DNA of 12,005 nt from Pseudomonadota bacterium (GCA_023390395.1 JAEWCY010000259.1:1-12005); one strand, 5' to 3'; shown: positions 1 to 6,195, counted from the first letter of the stretch. Notes: generated from the letters alone by a model not told the origin. Translations and numbers: made by a program.

Positions 1-175
1 AACGTGCTGGCCGGCTTTGCGGCCTGCGGGTTGCCCGGAATTCCGCGACCACATGGTCCACCGCAACGCCGCCTACCGTTCCCGACCGTCTTCCCGCTCG
101 CTCCCGTCGGGGAGGGTCCGGGAGGGGGTCACCCCCTCCCGGCCGCCGGAGGCATGCCTTTTCTCTCCCCGTTCC
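1..175. other. Unassigned left edge, no supportable gene
   Basis: No complete gene is visible here. All three plus-strand frames stay open into the opposite-strand cytochrome b gene, so a plus-strand gene ending here would need a stop that is absent. Codons look coding-like in frame 1 over about 1-36 and in frame 2 over about 41-90, which could be a decayed or frameshifted gene end, but this is weak. On the minus strand an ATG at 54 opens 18 codons that leave the window, with only a poor ribosome binding site. The right part holds the hairpin at 118-142. Confidence 0.3.
118..142 (-). terminator. Strong GC hairpin after the cytochrome operon
   Basis: A perfect 11-bp stem (CCGGGAGGGGG with CCCCCTCCCGG) closes a 3-nt loop (TCA), 34 nt after the stop of the cytochrome b gene. 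No U-run follows on the minus strand, so it is either a non-canonical terminator or a 3' stabilising hairpin. Because it is symmetrical it could also act on a plus-strand transcript, where CTTTTCTC follows at some distance. Confidence 0.45.
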
Positions 176-835
176 TCACACCGTCCGCTTCTCCCAGTCC
201 GCCGGGGCCGGCGCATCCGCCTTTTCCTCTTCCCAGCCCGTGATCATGGCGCGCACGTGGGCGAAGGGGGTATGCCCGGTGGTGGTCATGTAGACGTGCA
301 CCACGAGGAAGGCGAGGATGGCGAACGCGCCCACGAGGTGGGCCAGGGCCACGCTGGAGAGGCCGAGGCCTCCCAGTCCCAGGGCGGGCCAGTCGTTGTA
401 GAGGTAATAGAGGAGTCCCGTGGCCATCATGAAGGGCAGCAAGATGGCGGCCAGGGCCAGGTAGGTCAGGCGTTGGAGCGGGTTGTGCTTGGCTTGGGGC
501 GTCTTGGGGCAGGGATGGGGCCAGCCCATGAAGATGCCGTAGGCGTAGAAGCGCATGACTTCGAACATCTTTTTGGTGGTGGGCACGTACTGTTTCCATT
601 CGCCGGTGGTGGCCACCCAGAAGACGAAGAAGACGAAGGCGACGAGCCAGGCCACGCCGACGAAGGCATGGACGGTCACGGCCCGCTTGAAGCCGAGCAG
701 GATGAACGAGCCGTGGACTTCGAAGCCCGTAACGAGCAGGCAGACGATGAGCGCGGCCTGGAGCCAGTGCCAGAAGCGTTCGTAGCGGGTGTAGAGATAG
801 AACATGGCCGTTTTTCCGTTTTGTCGACCGTTCAT
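176..835 (-). CDS. Four-helix membrane cytochrome b (b561/hydrogenase-type), quinol partner of octahaem cytochrome
   Basis: The 219-residue protein has four predicted membrane helices at about residues 25-37, 51-73, 122-142 and 160-182. Histidines at H23 (in FWHW), H56, H166 and H180 are placed as in two-haem b-type cytochromes of the Ni_hydr_CYTB/b561 kind; exact ligand assignment is inference. Such subunits oxidise menaquinol in the membrane and pass electrons to a periplasmic redox partner, here almost certainly the octahaem protein just upstream. The ATG overlaps the upstream stop as ATGA, and AGGAGG lies 8 nt before it inside the upstream gene, so translation is probably coupled. The reading frame is open upstream to 1006, but that part is arginine-rich shadow of the upstream gene. 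An internal ATG at codon 11 is a possible but less likely start. The C-terminus is a short acidic and basic tail. Family confidence is high; the partner role is inferred from context. Confidence 0.88.
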   Translation of the reverse strand: MNGRQNGKTAMFYLYTRYERFWHWLQAALIVCLLVTGFEVHGSFILLGFKRAVTVHAFVGVAWLVAFVFFVFWVATTGEWKQYVPTTKKMFEVMRFYAYGIFMGWPHPCPKTPQAKHNPLQRLTYLALAAILLPFMMATGLLYYLYNDWPALGLGGLGLSSVALAHLVGAFAILAFLVVHVYMTTTGHTPFAHVRAMITGWEEEKADAPAPADWEKRTV

Positions 836-2496
836 TGTCCGTTCCTCCTCTTGCGGGAAAGAAAGCGCATCAGGCCGTGGACGCCGACGGCCACGACGGC
901 CGCGGCCACGCCCAGCCAGCCCGCGGCGGTGACGGCGGCGTGGACGTCGCGTCCGGGGATGTAGACGCCGGGCAGACCCTTGAGCCGCCCTTCCACGGCG
1001 TGGCACTGCCGGCAGGGCACGACCCTGTCCTTGGGTGCGACCATGTGGGTGATGGGGAAGAAGTATTCCGTTTCCACGAAGCCGACCTCGCCGGAAAAGG
1101 GCAGGTCCACGTACTTCATGCCGGCGGCGACGGCGGCCTTCCAGTCGAAGCCGGTCCAGTAGGCGTCCTGGTCCTTGGGCCCGAACAGGTGGGGGATGAC
1201 CAGGGTGGCGCTGACCGGGTCGAAGGGTTGTTTCCCGGTGTGGCGCTTGAAGGGCATGATGCGGGCGTGGGGATCGTCGGGCGAGCCGGCGGGCTTGTTG
1301 ACGGAGACGATCCGGGTCGGGTGCAGGGCGTCGGTGACGAGCATGTTGCTCATGGCTCCGTTGAACCAGTAGTAGGCCGGCACGACGTTCTTTTCCCAGG
1401 TGAAGTCGCCCTTCTTCGAATCGTAGACCGGCTTGCCGTAGGGGCCTTCCTTCTTGAAGGGCTTGCCCTCGGCGTTCATCTTGCCGGCGGCGGACCAGTC
1501 CCAGGACATCTTGGTGGGCAGCACCCGGGCGAATTCCGGGATGTGGCAGGACTGGCAGGCGACCTTGTCGGTGTGGTCGTTGGCCTTGGCGTCCTTTTTG
1601 TGGGGCTTCTGGCCGTGGCAGGATTCGCAGGCGATCTTGGAGGCCAGGTCCGCCTCGGTGAGGCTGATGCGTTCGGGCGCGGCCGGCGAGGTGTAGAGGC
1701 GGCCGGCGATCTGGTGTTCCTTGGTGGTGTGGCAGCGCTGACAGGTGAAGTTGAGGCCTTCGACGTCCATGTGCACGTCCAGGGACTTTTTCGGCAGGCC
1801 CATGGAGCTGTCGAGGTCGCCGTGCTTCACGCCGTCGCCGCCGCCGCCGTAGAAGTGGCAGGCCCCGCAGTTGAGGCGGTCGGGCCGGCCGACCTTGGCC
1901 ACGATGGCCTTGTAGTCCGGGGGCAGGTTGGTGACGCCGTCCTCGGGGAACAGTGTCGGCTCCGTGGCCGGGTAGCCGGCCTTGGTGGGGAACTTCTTAT
2001 AGGTGTGGGTGGTGTCGTGGCACACCAGGCAGTCGATGCGGTCGTTGGAAGAGAAATCGAAGTTCTTGTCCTTCCAGCCGTAGCCGATGTGGCAGGAGGT
2101 GCAGCGCGGCTCGTTGGAGGGCACGGCAATGCAAAAATTGTTGATGGTCTTGCCGTATTTGCCCATGGACTTGCCGTCGCCGCAGGTGGGGCAGATCCAG
2201 GTCCAGTGGATGGAGTGGTGGATCTGATCGGCGGCCTTGGCGTGGCAGGACAGGCAGGCGGCCGTGACCTCCTCGGGCTTGGCGAAGTCCTTTTTGAGCG
2301 CCTCGTAGGCGGCGTGGTCGGCCGTGGTCCAGCGCGCCCCGGGGGCGGAGACGGCGCTACGGGCGAGCTTTCGCCCGGGGGCCTTGTCGGGTTCCTGTTC
2401 GGCCGCCGGCAGCGCGGCCGGCAGGCCGCACAGCACGGCCAGGGCCAGCAGGGCCAGGATGCCGAAGACGGTGTGTGGTCGCGTGAGCTGTCGCAT
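832..2496 (-). CDS. Octahaem c-type cytochrome, tetrathionate reductase (OTR) family
   Basis: The 554-residue protein has a signal peptide (residues 1-32, ending LPAALPAA) and exactly eight CxxCH haem motifs at C81, C132, C156, C210, C252, C290, C314 and C495, then a C-terminal membrane helix (about 520-542) followed by a basic stop-transfer tail. Eight haems with a long gap before the last one and the RCTSCHIGYGW context fit the OTR family, whose Shewanella member reduces tetrathionate, nitrite and hydroxylamine in vitro and has a lysine-ligated active-site haem. Lysines near K113-K116 before the second motif are candidates for that ligand (inference). A further CPTCG (C102-C105) lacks the histidine, and C122 is also unpaired with a haem. 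The chosen ATG has GAGGAGG 4 nt upstream and starts directly with the signal peptide; 70 further in-frame upstream codons look non-coding. It overlaps the cytochrome b gene by 4 nt. The physiological substrate cannot be read from sequence. Confidence 0.9.
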   Translation of the reverse strand: MRQLTRPHTVFGILALLALAVLCGLPAALPAAEQEPDKAPGRKLARSAVSAPGARWTTADHAAYEALKKDFAKPEEVTAACLSCHAKAADQIHHSIHWTWICPTCGDGKSMGKYGKTINNFCIAVPSNEPRCTSCHIGYGWKDKNFDFSSNDRIDCLVCHDTTHTYKKFPTKAGYPATEPTLFPEDGVTNLPPDYKAIVAKVGRPDRLNCGACHFYGGGGDGVKHGDLDSSMGLPKKSLDVHMDVEGLNFTCQRCHTTKEHQIAGRLYTSPAAPERISLTEADLASKIACESCHGQKPHKKDAKANDHTDKVACQSCHIPEFARVLPTKMSWDWSAAGKMNAEGKPFKKEGPYGKPVYDSKKGDFTWEKNVVPAYYWFNGAMSNMLVTDALHPTRIVSVNKPAGSPDDPHARIMPFKRHTGKQPFDPVSATLVIPHLFGPKDQDAYWTGFDWKAAVAAGMKYVDLPFSGEVGFVETEYFFPITHMVAPKDRVVPCRQCHAVEGRLKGLPGVYIPGRDVHAAVTAAGWLGVAAAVVAVGVHGLMRFLSRKRRNGQ

Positions 2497-2541
2497 GTTC
2501 CCTCCTCGCTTCCCGAGCGGCGGATCGTCGCAGGGGCGGAT

Positions 2542-2564
2542 GCGCCGCCCGCGAACGGCGGCGC
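2542..2564 (-). other. Leader hairpin of the octahaem cytochrome operon
   Basis: A perfect 8-bp GC stem (GCGCCGCC with GGCGGCGC) closes a 7-nt loop. It lies between the predicted sigma-54 start site and the ribosome binding site of the octahaem gene, so it would be in the 5' untranslated RNA. It is not followed by a U-run, so a stability or translational role is more likely than termination. It may also be chance in GC-rich DNA. Confidence 0.3.
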
Positions 2565-2584
2565 GCCCGTGTTTCGTGAACAAA

Positions 2585-2600
2585 AGCACGGACCATGCCA
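2585..2600 (-). promoter_or_regulatory. Sigma-54 (-24/-12) promoter candidate for the cytochrome operon
   Basis: Read on the minus strand, TGGCATGGTCCGTGCT matches the RpoN consensus TGGCACG-N4-TTGCW with one mismatch in each half. The GG and GC dinucleotides are exactly spaced for a -24/-12 element. Initiation would be near 2574, giving a leader of about 78 nt. AT-rich sequence lies upstream (about 2625-2700), where an activator and bending protein could act. No RpoN activator gene is in the window. Confidence 0.6.
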
Positions 2601-2761
2601 GGATGCGGGCAGGCGACAACCCACAATATATACTGAAATAATTTGAGAATATGGTGGGATGAGAAACCGCTGCGAAAAAATACCCTGCCAGGTGCGCAAA
2701 TAACAACGCATCTGTTTAAGCACCCGTTCAACGCCTGCGACAGGCCGGGGCAGCCGGCCGC

Positions 2762-2800
2762 AACGAAAGGAAAGGGCCGGCGGCTTATGCCGTCGGCCCC
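2762..2800 (-). terminator. Intrinsic terminator of the chemoreceptor gene
   Basis: An 11-bp stem with one internal mismatch (2774-2784 with 2789-2799, loop of 4) starts 41 nt after the chemoreceptor stop. On the minus strand it is followed by TTTCCTTTCGTT, a broken U-tract. Position and orientation fit termination of the chemoreceptor transcript before the cytochrome promoter. Confidence 0.65.
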
Positions 2801-2839
2801 TGATTTCGGGAGACTTCGCCTGTCGGCCGGGGCGCGCCG

Positions 2840-4870
2840 CTAGGCGTTTCGCAGCTTGGCGATGATCTGGTCCATGTCGCCGGAGAGGTCGGCCAGGGCG
2901 TGCACGGCCTGGGCGGATTCGTGCATGCCGGAGCTCGTGGTCTCGACCACGTCGCTGACCTCGTTCATGGCCCGGTTGATCTCCTCGGCCGCGGCGGACT
3001 GCTGCTCGGCGGCGGCGGCGATGCCGGCCACCTCGCGGGCGCTGGCCTCGGCCAGGGCCAATATTTCGCGCAGCACGTCGCCGGACTTGCCGGCCAGGGA
3101 AGTGGCTTCGGACACGGCCGAGGCGGCCTGGTCCACGTTGTGGATGTTGCCGGCCACGGATTGCTGGATGCTGACCACGGCCTGGCCCACTTCCTTGGTG
3201 GCGGTCATGGTCTTTTCGGCCAGCTTCCTGACCTCGTCGGCCACCACGGCGAAGCCGCGCCCGGCCTCGCCGGCCCGGGCCGCCTCGATGGCGGCGTTTA
3301 AGGCCAGCAGGTTGGTCTGGTCGGCGATGTCGGAAATCACGGACATGACCCGGCCGATGGCCTGGGTCTGGTCGCCGAGAGCCCGCATGGCCTCCTTGAG
3401 GGTGGTGGACACGGCGTTGACCCGGTCGATGGAACGCATGGACTCCTCGACCACGCCCGCGCCGGACGAGGCCTTGGCCTTGGTGTCCTCGGCGGACTGG
3501 GCGGCGCGGGAGGCGTTTTTGGCCACGTCGAGGACGGTGGAGGTCATCTGGGCGATGGCCTCGACCACTTCACGCAGGCGGTCGCGCTGGTGGTCGGCCC
3601 CGTCGCGCACGTGCTCGACCTGGTTTTCCAACTGCCCTGAGGCGGCGATGATGCTTTCCACCACGAGCCCGAGGTTCTCGGCCGCCTCGAGCATGCCCTC
3701 GCGCTTGGCCGCCTCGGCCATGCCCCGGGCCTTTTCGGCCTCCTCGCGGGCGACCTGGGCGCACTTGGCCTCCTCGCCGGCTTCCTGGCTCATGGCCTCG
3801 GCCTCGGCGATCTTGGTCTTGAGCCCGACGACCATCTTTTCCAGGGCCCCGGCCAGCTCGGCCATCTCGCCGGAGAACTTGCCCTCGGGGCGGGCGTCGA
3901 GGTCGCCGCGCGAGACCTTGCGGGCCACGTCGATGATGCGCCGCAGGGGCGAGGTCATGCCCCGGGCGGTGAAAAAGCCCACCACCAGCACCACCAGGGC
4001 CACCACGCTGGAGGCGGCCAGGGCGGAGTAGAGGATGGTGCGCTCGGTGGCGGCGATGGCCGCCCTATCGCGGCCGATGAAGAGCATGCCCGCGATCTTG
4101 CCGTCGGCCCCGGTCATGGGCCAGTAGGCGGTATTGTAGTCGCGGCCGATGATCTTGTTGATGTTGAGGAAACGCGAGCCCTTTTGCAGCACGGTTTCCA
4201 GGACCTGGGCGTTGTCCATGCGCGTGCCCACGGCGCGCTTGCCGTCGCGCTCGATGGTGGTGGCCACGCGGGTGTCGCCGTAGAAGATGGTGCATTCCAC
4301 GTCGAGCACCTTCTTGATCTCGTCCACGAAGGCGTTGCTGGAGGAGAGGTTGATGCCGGCGGTCACGCTGCCGACGATCTTGCCGCCCGCGTACACAGGC
4401 GCGCCGGCGCGCAGGGAGAACTTGACGGCGGTGCCCTCTTCCATGCCGATGGATATCTGGCCCTTAAGAGCCTTTTGCACGTTGATCTGGTTTTTCACGG
4501 AGTCGCCGACCTTGTCGGAATGCCCGCGGGCCACGACCACGCCTTCGGCGTCGGCGATGGTCACGAATTCGATCTTGAGTTCCTGCTGGGCCTGCTTGGC
4601 GATCTCGGTCAGCTTGGCCTGGTCGCGGGCCACGATGGCCGCGGCCACGTCCGGGCGGGAGGCCAGGAGAAAGGTGACGCCCTTGACCTCCTGGCTGCTC
4701 TCCTTGAGCATGTAGTCCACGGCATCGGCCTTGCTGTTGATCTCCTGTTGATTCATGCGGTTGAGGCCTTCCGAGAGGTACAGATGGACAGTGAGGGAGA
4801 TGGCCAGGGTAAGGAGGCCGACGGTGAAAAGGAGCAAGGCGATGATCTTGCCGGTCAGCGTCAGTCGCAT
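2840..4870 (-). CDS. Methyl-accepting chemotaxis protein, dCache-HAMP-signalling
   Basis: The 676-residue receptor has a first membrane helix at residues 8-30 and a periplasmic sensor of about 250 residues that looks like a double Cache domain (AGKIVGSVTAGINLS at its middle, GKIAGMLFIGRD near its end). A second helix follows at about 281-302, then a HAMP domain (303-355), a long coiled coil rich in Glu and Ala (about 350-400), and the conserved signalling hairpin tip around 514-553 with DQTNLLALNAAIEAARAGEAG. It binds a small periplasmic ligand and controls CheA/CheW. It ends in KLRNA, so the CheR/CheB-docking pentapeptide is absent. Start: ATG at 4870 has GGAGG five nt upstream; the GTG two codons earlier lies too close to that site. 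It has its own promoter and terminator. The ligand is unknown. Confidence 0.93.
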   Translation of the reverse strand: MRLTLTGKIIALLLFTVGLLTLAISLTVHLYLSEGLNRMNQQEINSKADAVDYMLKESSQEVKGVTFLLASRPDVAAAIVARDQAKLTEIAKQAQQELKIEFVTIADAEGVVVARGHSDKVGDSVKNQINVQKALKGQISIGMEEGTAVKFSLRAGAPVYAGGKIVGSVTAGINLSSSNAFVDEIKKVLDVECTIFYGDTRVATTIERDGKRAVGTRMDNAQVLETVLQKGSRFLNINKIIGRDYNTAYWPMTGADGKIAGMLFIGRDRAAIAATERTILYSALAASSVVALVVLVVGFFTARGMTSPLRRIIDVARKVSRGDLDARPEGKFSGEMAELAGALEKMVVGLKTKIAEAEAMSQEAGEEAKCAQVAREEAEKARGMAEAAKREGMLEAAENLGLVVESIIAASGQLENQVEHVRDGADHQRDRLREVVEAIAQMTSTVLDVAKNASRAAQSAEDTKAKASSGAGVVEESMRSIDRVNAVSTTLKEAMRALGDQTQAIGRVMSVISDIADQTNLLALNAAIEAARAGEAGRGFAVVADEVRKLAEKTMTATKEVGQAVVSIQQSVAGNIHNVDQAASAVSEATSLAGKSGDVLREILALAEASAREVAGIAAAAEQQSAAAEEINRAMNEVSDVVETTSSGMHESAQAVHALADLSGDMDQIIAKLRNA

Positions 4871-4882
4871 GGGCACCTCCGA

Positions 4883-4906
4883 ATTCCCGGCGCGACAGTC
4901 GGGAAT
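4883..4906 (-). other. Inverted repeat just upstream of the chemoreceptor ribosome binding site
   Basis: ATTCCCG and CGGGAAT form a perfect 7-bp inverted repeat around a 10-nt spacer. It ends 3 nt before the GGAGG of the chemoreceptor gene, within its leader RNA, so folding could affect ribosome access, or it could be a protein site on DNA. Confidence 0.3.
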
Positions 4907-4953
4907 GTTTTGTGAAAAAAAACACTTGAGGTGAACGGTTACAGATTGACAAC

Positions 4954-4982
4954 ATTATACGTGAAAACCAGAACTATGCCTA
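4954..4982 (-). promoter_or_regulatory. Sigma-70 promoter of the chemoreceptor gene
   Basis: On the minus strand a perfect -10 TATAAT (4954-4959) lies 17 nt after TAGGCA (4977-4982; 4 of 6 to TTGACA). Initiation near 4947 would give a leader of about 77 nt. A/T-tracts at 5005-5042 lie further upstream and could act as a bent or UP-like region. Confidence 0.65.
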
Positions 4983-5236
4983 GCTTTGATGGCCCGGAGA
5001 ATCGCGATTTTCAAAAATTTCCGAGGAGAAAATTTTTTTTTTCACAATCCGCGGCCGGTCGAAAGCGTCACGGAATGGAACCATGGACCGCAGACTTGCT
5101 GCCGGCAACGCCCGCCGCTCGCCGCGACGGCCGGCGCAACGCAAGTCCGGAGAACCGACTCGCAGCGCCGGGAAATGCGGGACAATCGCCGCGAAGCGGC
5201 TCTCAGGAAAGGGGAAGGCAGGCGGAAGGCGCGAAG
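4983..5236. other. Intergenic stretch between chemoreceptor and SH3 gene
   Basis: About 250 bp without a convincing gene. The left part is AT-rich: AAAAATTT and AAATTTTT arms (about 5013-5037) and a 10-base T homopolymer at 5033-5042. The right part is GC-rich with a small hairpin GCCGC-GAA-GCGGC at 5188-5200, which could be a weak terminator for the SH3 gene on the minus strand but lacks a U-run. A plus-strand frame from ATG 4989 to TAA 5240 is open (83 codons) but has no ribosome binding site and no recognisable domain. Confidence 0.4.
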
Positions 5237-5539
5237 CTAACGGCCGACGAAGCGGGCCAGGACGTAGCCGCGACGGCCCGTGGCCAGGTCGCGCACCTCG
5301 TACCAGCCCTGTATTTCAGGCGTGAGCACGGCCACCTTGTCCCCGGCATGGAGGTCTTCCACCACCGAGCAGGACTCGCTCGGACATTCGAGCAGGTTGA
5401 CCAGGGCACCCCGCACCGTATGGACCGTGGCCGGATCGACGGGGGCGTCGGCGCGGTCGCGGCCGGCGCAGTTGCAAAGCACGGCCAGGACGGCGATCAG
5501 GGTGAGCGCCATGGCGAGACCACGCATCTTGCCAATCAT
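5237..5539 (-). CDS. Small exported bacterial SH3-domain protein, probable lipoprotein
   Basis: The 100-residue protein starts with MIGKMRGLAM and a hydrophobic signal segment ending AVLAVLCNC. One of the two cysteines (LCNC, about residues 24-26) may be lipidated, although the residue before it is not the usual Gly, Ala or Ser, so the lipoprotein call is uncertain. The rest (about 38-100) is a single SH3_3-type domain: short beta strands with VNLLECPSESC, AGDKVAVL, GWYEVRD and RRGYVLARFV, the pattern used to bind cell-wall or protein ligands in the periplasm. The chosen ATG has AAGGAG 5 nt upstream; 33 further in-frame upstream codons do not look coding. A hairpin sits just before the ribosome binding site. 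It follows the cysteine-rich gene on the same strand after 124 nt. Confidence 0.8.
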   Translation of the reverse strand: MIGKMRGLAMALTLIAVLAVLCNCAGRDRADAPVDPATVHTVRGALVNLLECPSESCSVVEDLHAGDKVAVLTPEIQGWYEVRDLATGRRGYVLARFVGR

Positions 5540-5556
5540 ATCCACTCCTTGGCGCG

Positions 5557-5577
5557 CCTTGCCGTCGGTCGGCAAGG
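5557..5577 (-). promoter_or_regulatory. Leader hairpin with competing pairing to the SH3 gene ribosome binding site
   Basis: A perfect 8-bp stem CCTTGCCG / CGGCAAGG with a 5-nt loop lies 7 nt before the AAGGAG of the SH3 gene. The first arm in the RNA (TCCTTG) can instead pair with CAAGGA of the ribosome binding site, so two mutually exclusive folds exist. A regulatory role is inference. Confidence 0.35.
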
Positions 5578-5633
5578 AAAGGCGACATTTTCGAGAACAG
5601 GAATCATTCTTATTGCCATACGGGACAAAAAAG

Positions 5634-5661
5634 ATCATATTGGGTCAAGCATTGCCCGCAA
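5634..5661 (-). promoter_or_regulatory. Possible sigma-70 promoter of the SH3 gene
   Basis: Minus-strand TATGAT (5634-5639, 5 of 6 to TATAAT) lies 16 nt after TTGCGG (5656-5661, 3 of 6). A small hairpin with a T6 tract (complement of 5627-5632) overlaps and could also terminate the upstream cysteine-rich gene. Either reading is tentative. Confidence 0.35.
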
Positions 5662-5663
5662 GG

Positions 5664-6011
5664 CTAGTTGCCTTCGTAGGTGCGCATGCGTTTTTCCCGC
5701 TCCCGCCGGACGTCCTGGGACGGACACTGGCAGACGGCCTGGGCGGCGTCGTAGGGGCTGTCCGCGGACACGCCGCCGGGGCCGACGTAGACGAGCTTGG
5801 CCGGGTCCGGCTGGGTCAGGGGATATTGGCCCGGATTGGCGGCGCACGAGCCGCAGGTGACGGTCCAGGCGTTGTAGCCGTTCATGACCACGCGGGCGAC
5901 GCAGCAATCGCCGAAGGGATCGACCTGCTGGGCCGCCGCGGGCGGCGACCAGAGGCAAACGGCGAAGGCGGCGGCCACGGTCGCCAGGCGAACAAGGTCC
6001 GACTTGAGCAT
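5664..6011 (-). CDS. Unrecognised small exported cysteine-rich protein
   Basis: I do not recognise this 115-residue protein. It has a clear signal peptide (residues 1-27, cleavage after SPPAAA) and a mature chain of about 88 residues with six cysteines arranged CC (36-37), CxxC (53-56) and CxC (94-96). There is no CxxCH, so it is not a cytochrome c. The even number suggests three disulfides in an extracytoplasmic fold, or metal binding. The middle is rich in Pro, Gly and Asp, and the C-terminus is strongly charged (RREREKRMR). The ATG has GGAGG 4 nt upstream; the frame stays open a further 69 codons but that part overlaps repeats and looks non-coding. It is divergent from the peroxiredoxin gene and precedes the SH3 gene. 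Confidence 0.78.
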   Translation of the reverse strand: MLKSDLVRLATVAAAFAVCLWSPPAAAQQVDPFGDCCVARVVMNGYNAWTVTCGSCAANPGQYPLTQPDPAKLVYVGPGGVSADSPYDAAQAVCQCPSQDVRREREKRMRTYEGN

Positions 6012-6022
6012 GTCTCCTCCCT

Positions 6023-6036
6023 CCGGGCGAGCCCGG
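6023..6036. repeat. Palindrome between promoter and start of the cysteine-rich gene
   Basis: CCGGGC-GA-GCCCGG is a perfect 6-bp inverted repeat with a 2-bp centre. It lies between the predicted -10 and the ribosome binding site, a position typical of an operator. Confidence 0.3.
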
Positions 6037-6052
6037 GATACGGCGTGTGACA

Positions 6053-6081
6053 AGGCTAGCGGGTCCGGCGTGGCTTGTCCA
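6053..6081 (-). promoter_or_regulatory. Possible sigma-70 promoter of the cysteine-rich gene
   Basis: On the minus strand TGGACA (6076-6081, 5 of 6) is followed after 17 nt by TAGCCT (6053-6058, 3 of 6). Initiation near 6046 would give a leader of about 35 nt. The -10 is weak. Confidence 0.4.
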
Positions 6082-6110
6082 TACGGCGGCGCGGCAGCGG
6101 CCCCGCGACG

Positions 6111-6129
6111 CAACAGGGTTTTCCCCGGC
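6111..6129 (+). repeat. Direct repeat copy 1 in the divergent intergenic region
   Basis: The 19-mer CAACAGGGTTTTCCCCGGC matches copy 2 at 6223-6241 in 18 of 19 positions. A GTCCATAC element lies upstream of each copy (6077-6084 and 6200-6207), so a larger module seems to be duplicated. Confidence 0.6.
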
Positions 6130-6156
6130 CCCAACCGGCCGGGAGGACGGCCGCCA

Positions 6157-6195
6157 CGGGAAAAGGCGGACGACGCGCCTTGCCTTTTGTCCCCG
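6157..6195. repeat. Inverted repeat upstream of the peroxiredoxin gene
   Basis: CGGG-AAAAGGC (6157-6167) can pair with GCCTTTT (6182-6188) plus CCCG (6192-6195) across a 14-nt loop with a 3-nt bulge. A possible -35 of the peroxiredoxin gene (TTGCCT, 6180-6185) lies in the second arm, so an operator role is possible. Confidence 0.35.

Noticed and set aside
17..964. 315-codon plus-strand open frame over cytochrome b
   Set aside because: Acidic and His/Gly-rich antisense translation with no domain; the minus strand has clear membrane helices and a good ribosome binding site.
835..2646. 603-codon plus-strand open frame opposite the octahaem cytochrome
   Set aside because: Antisense shadow in GC-rich DNA: low-complexity Gly/Val/Ala composition, while the minus strand carries eight CxxCH motifs and a signal peptide.
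2671..2690. Second TGGCA...CGCA element on the minus strand upstream of the cytochrome operon
   Set aside because: Spacing between GG and GC is four nt too long for sigma-54.
2856..4031. 391-codon plus-strand open frame over the chemoreceptor
   Set aside because: Antisense of the conserved signalling domain, with Ser/Ala-rich composition and no ribosome binding site.
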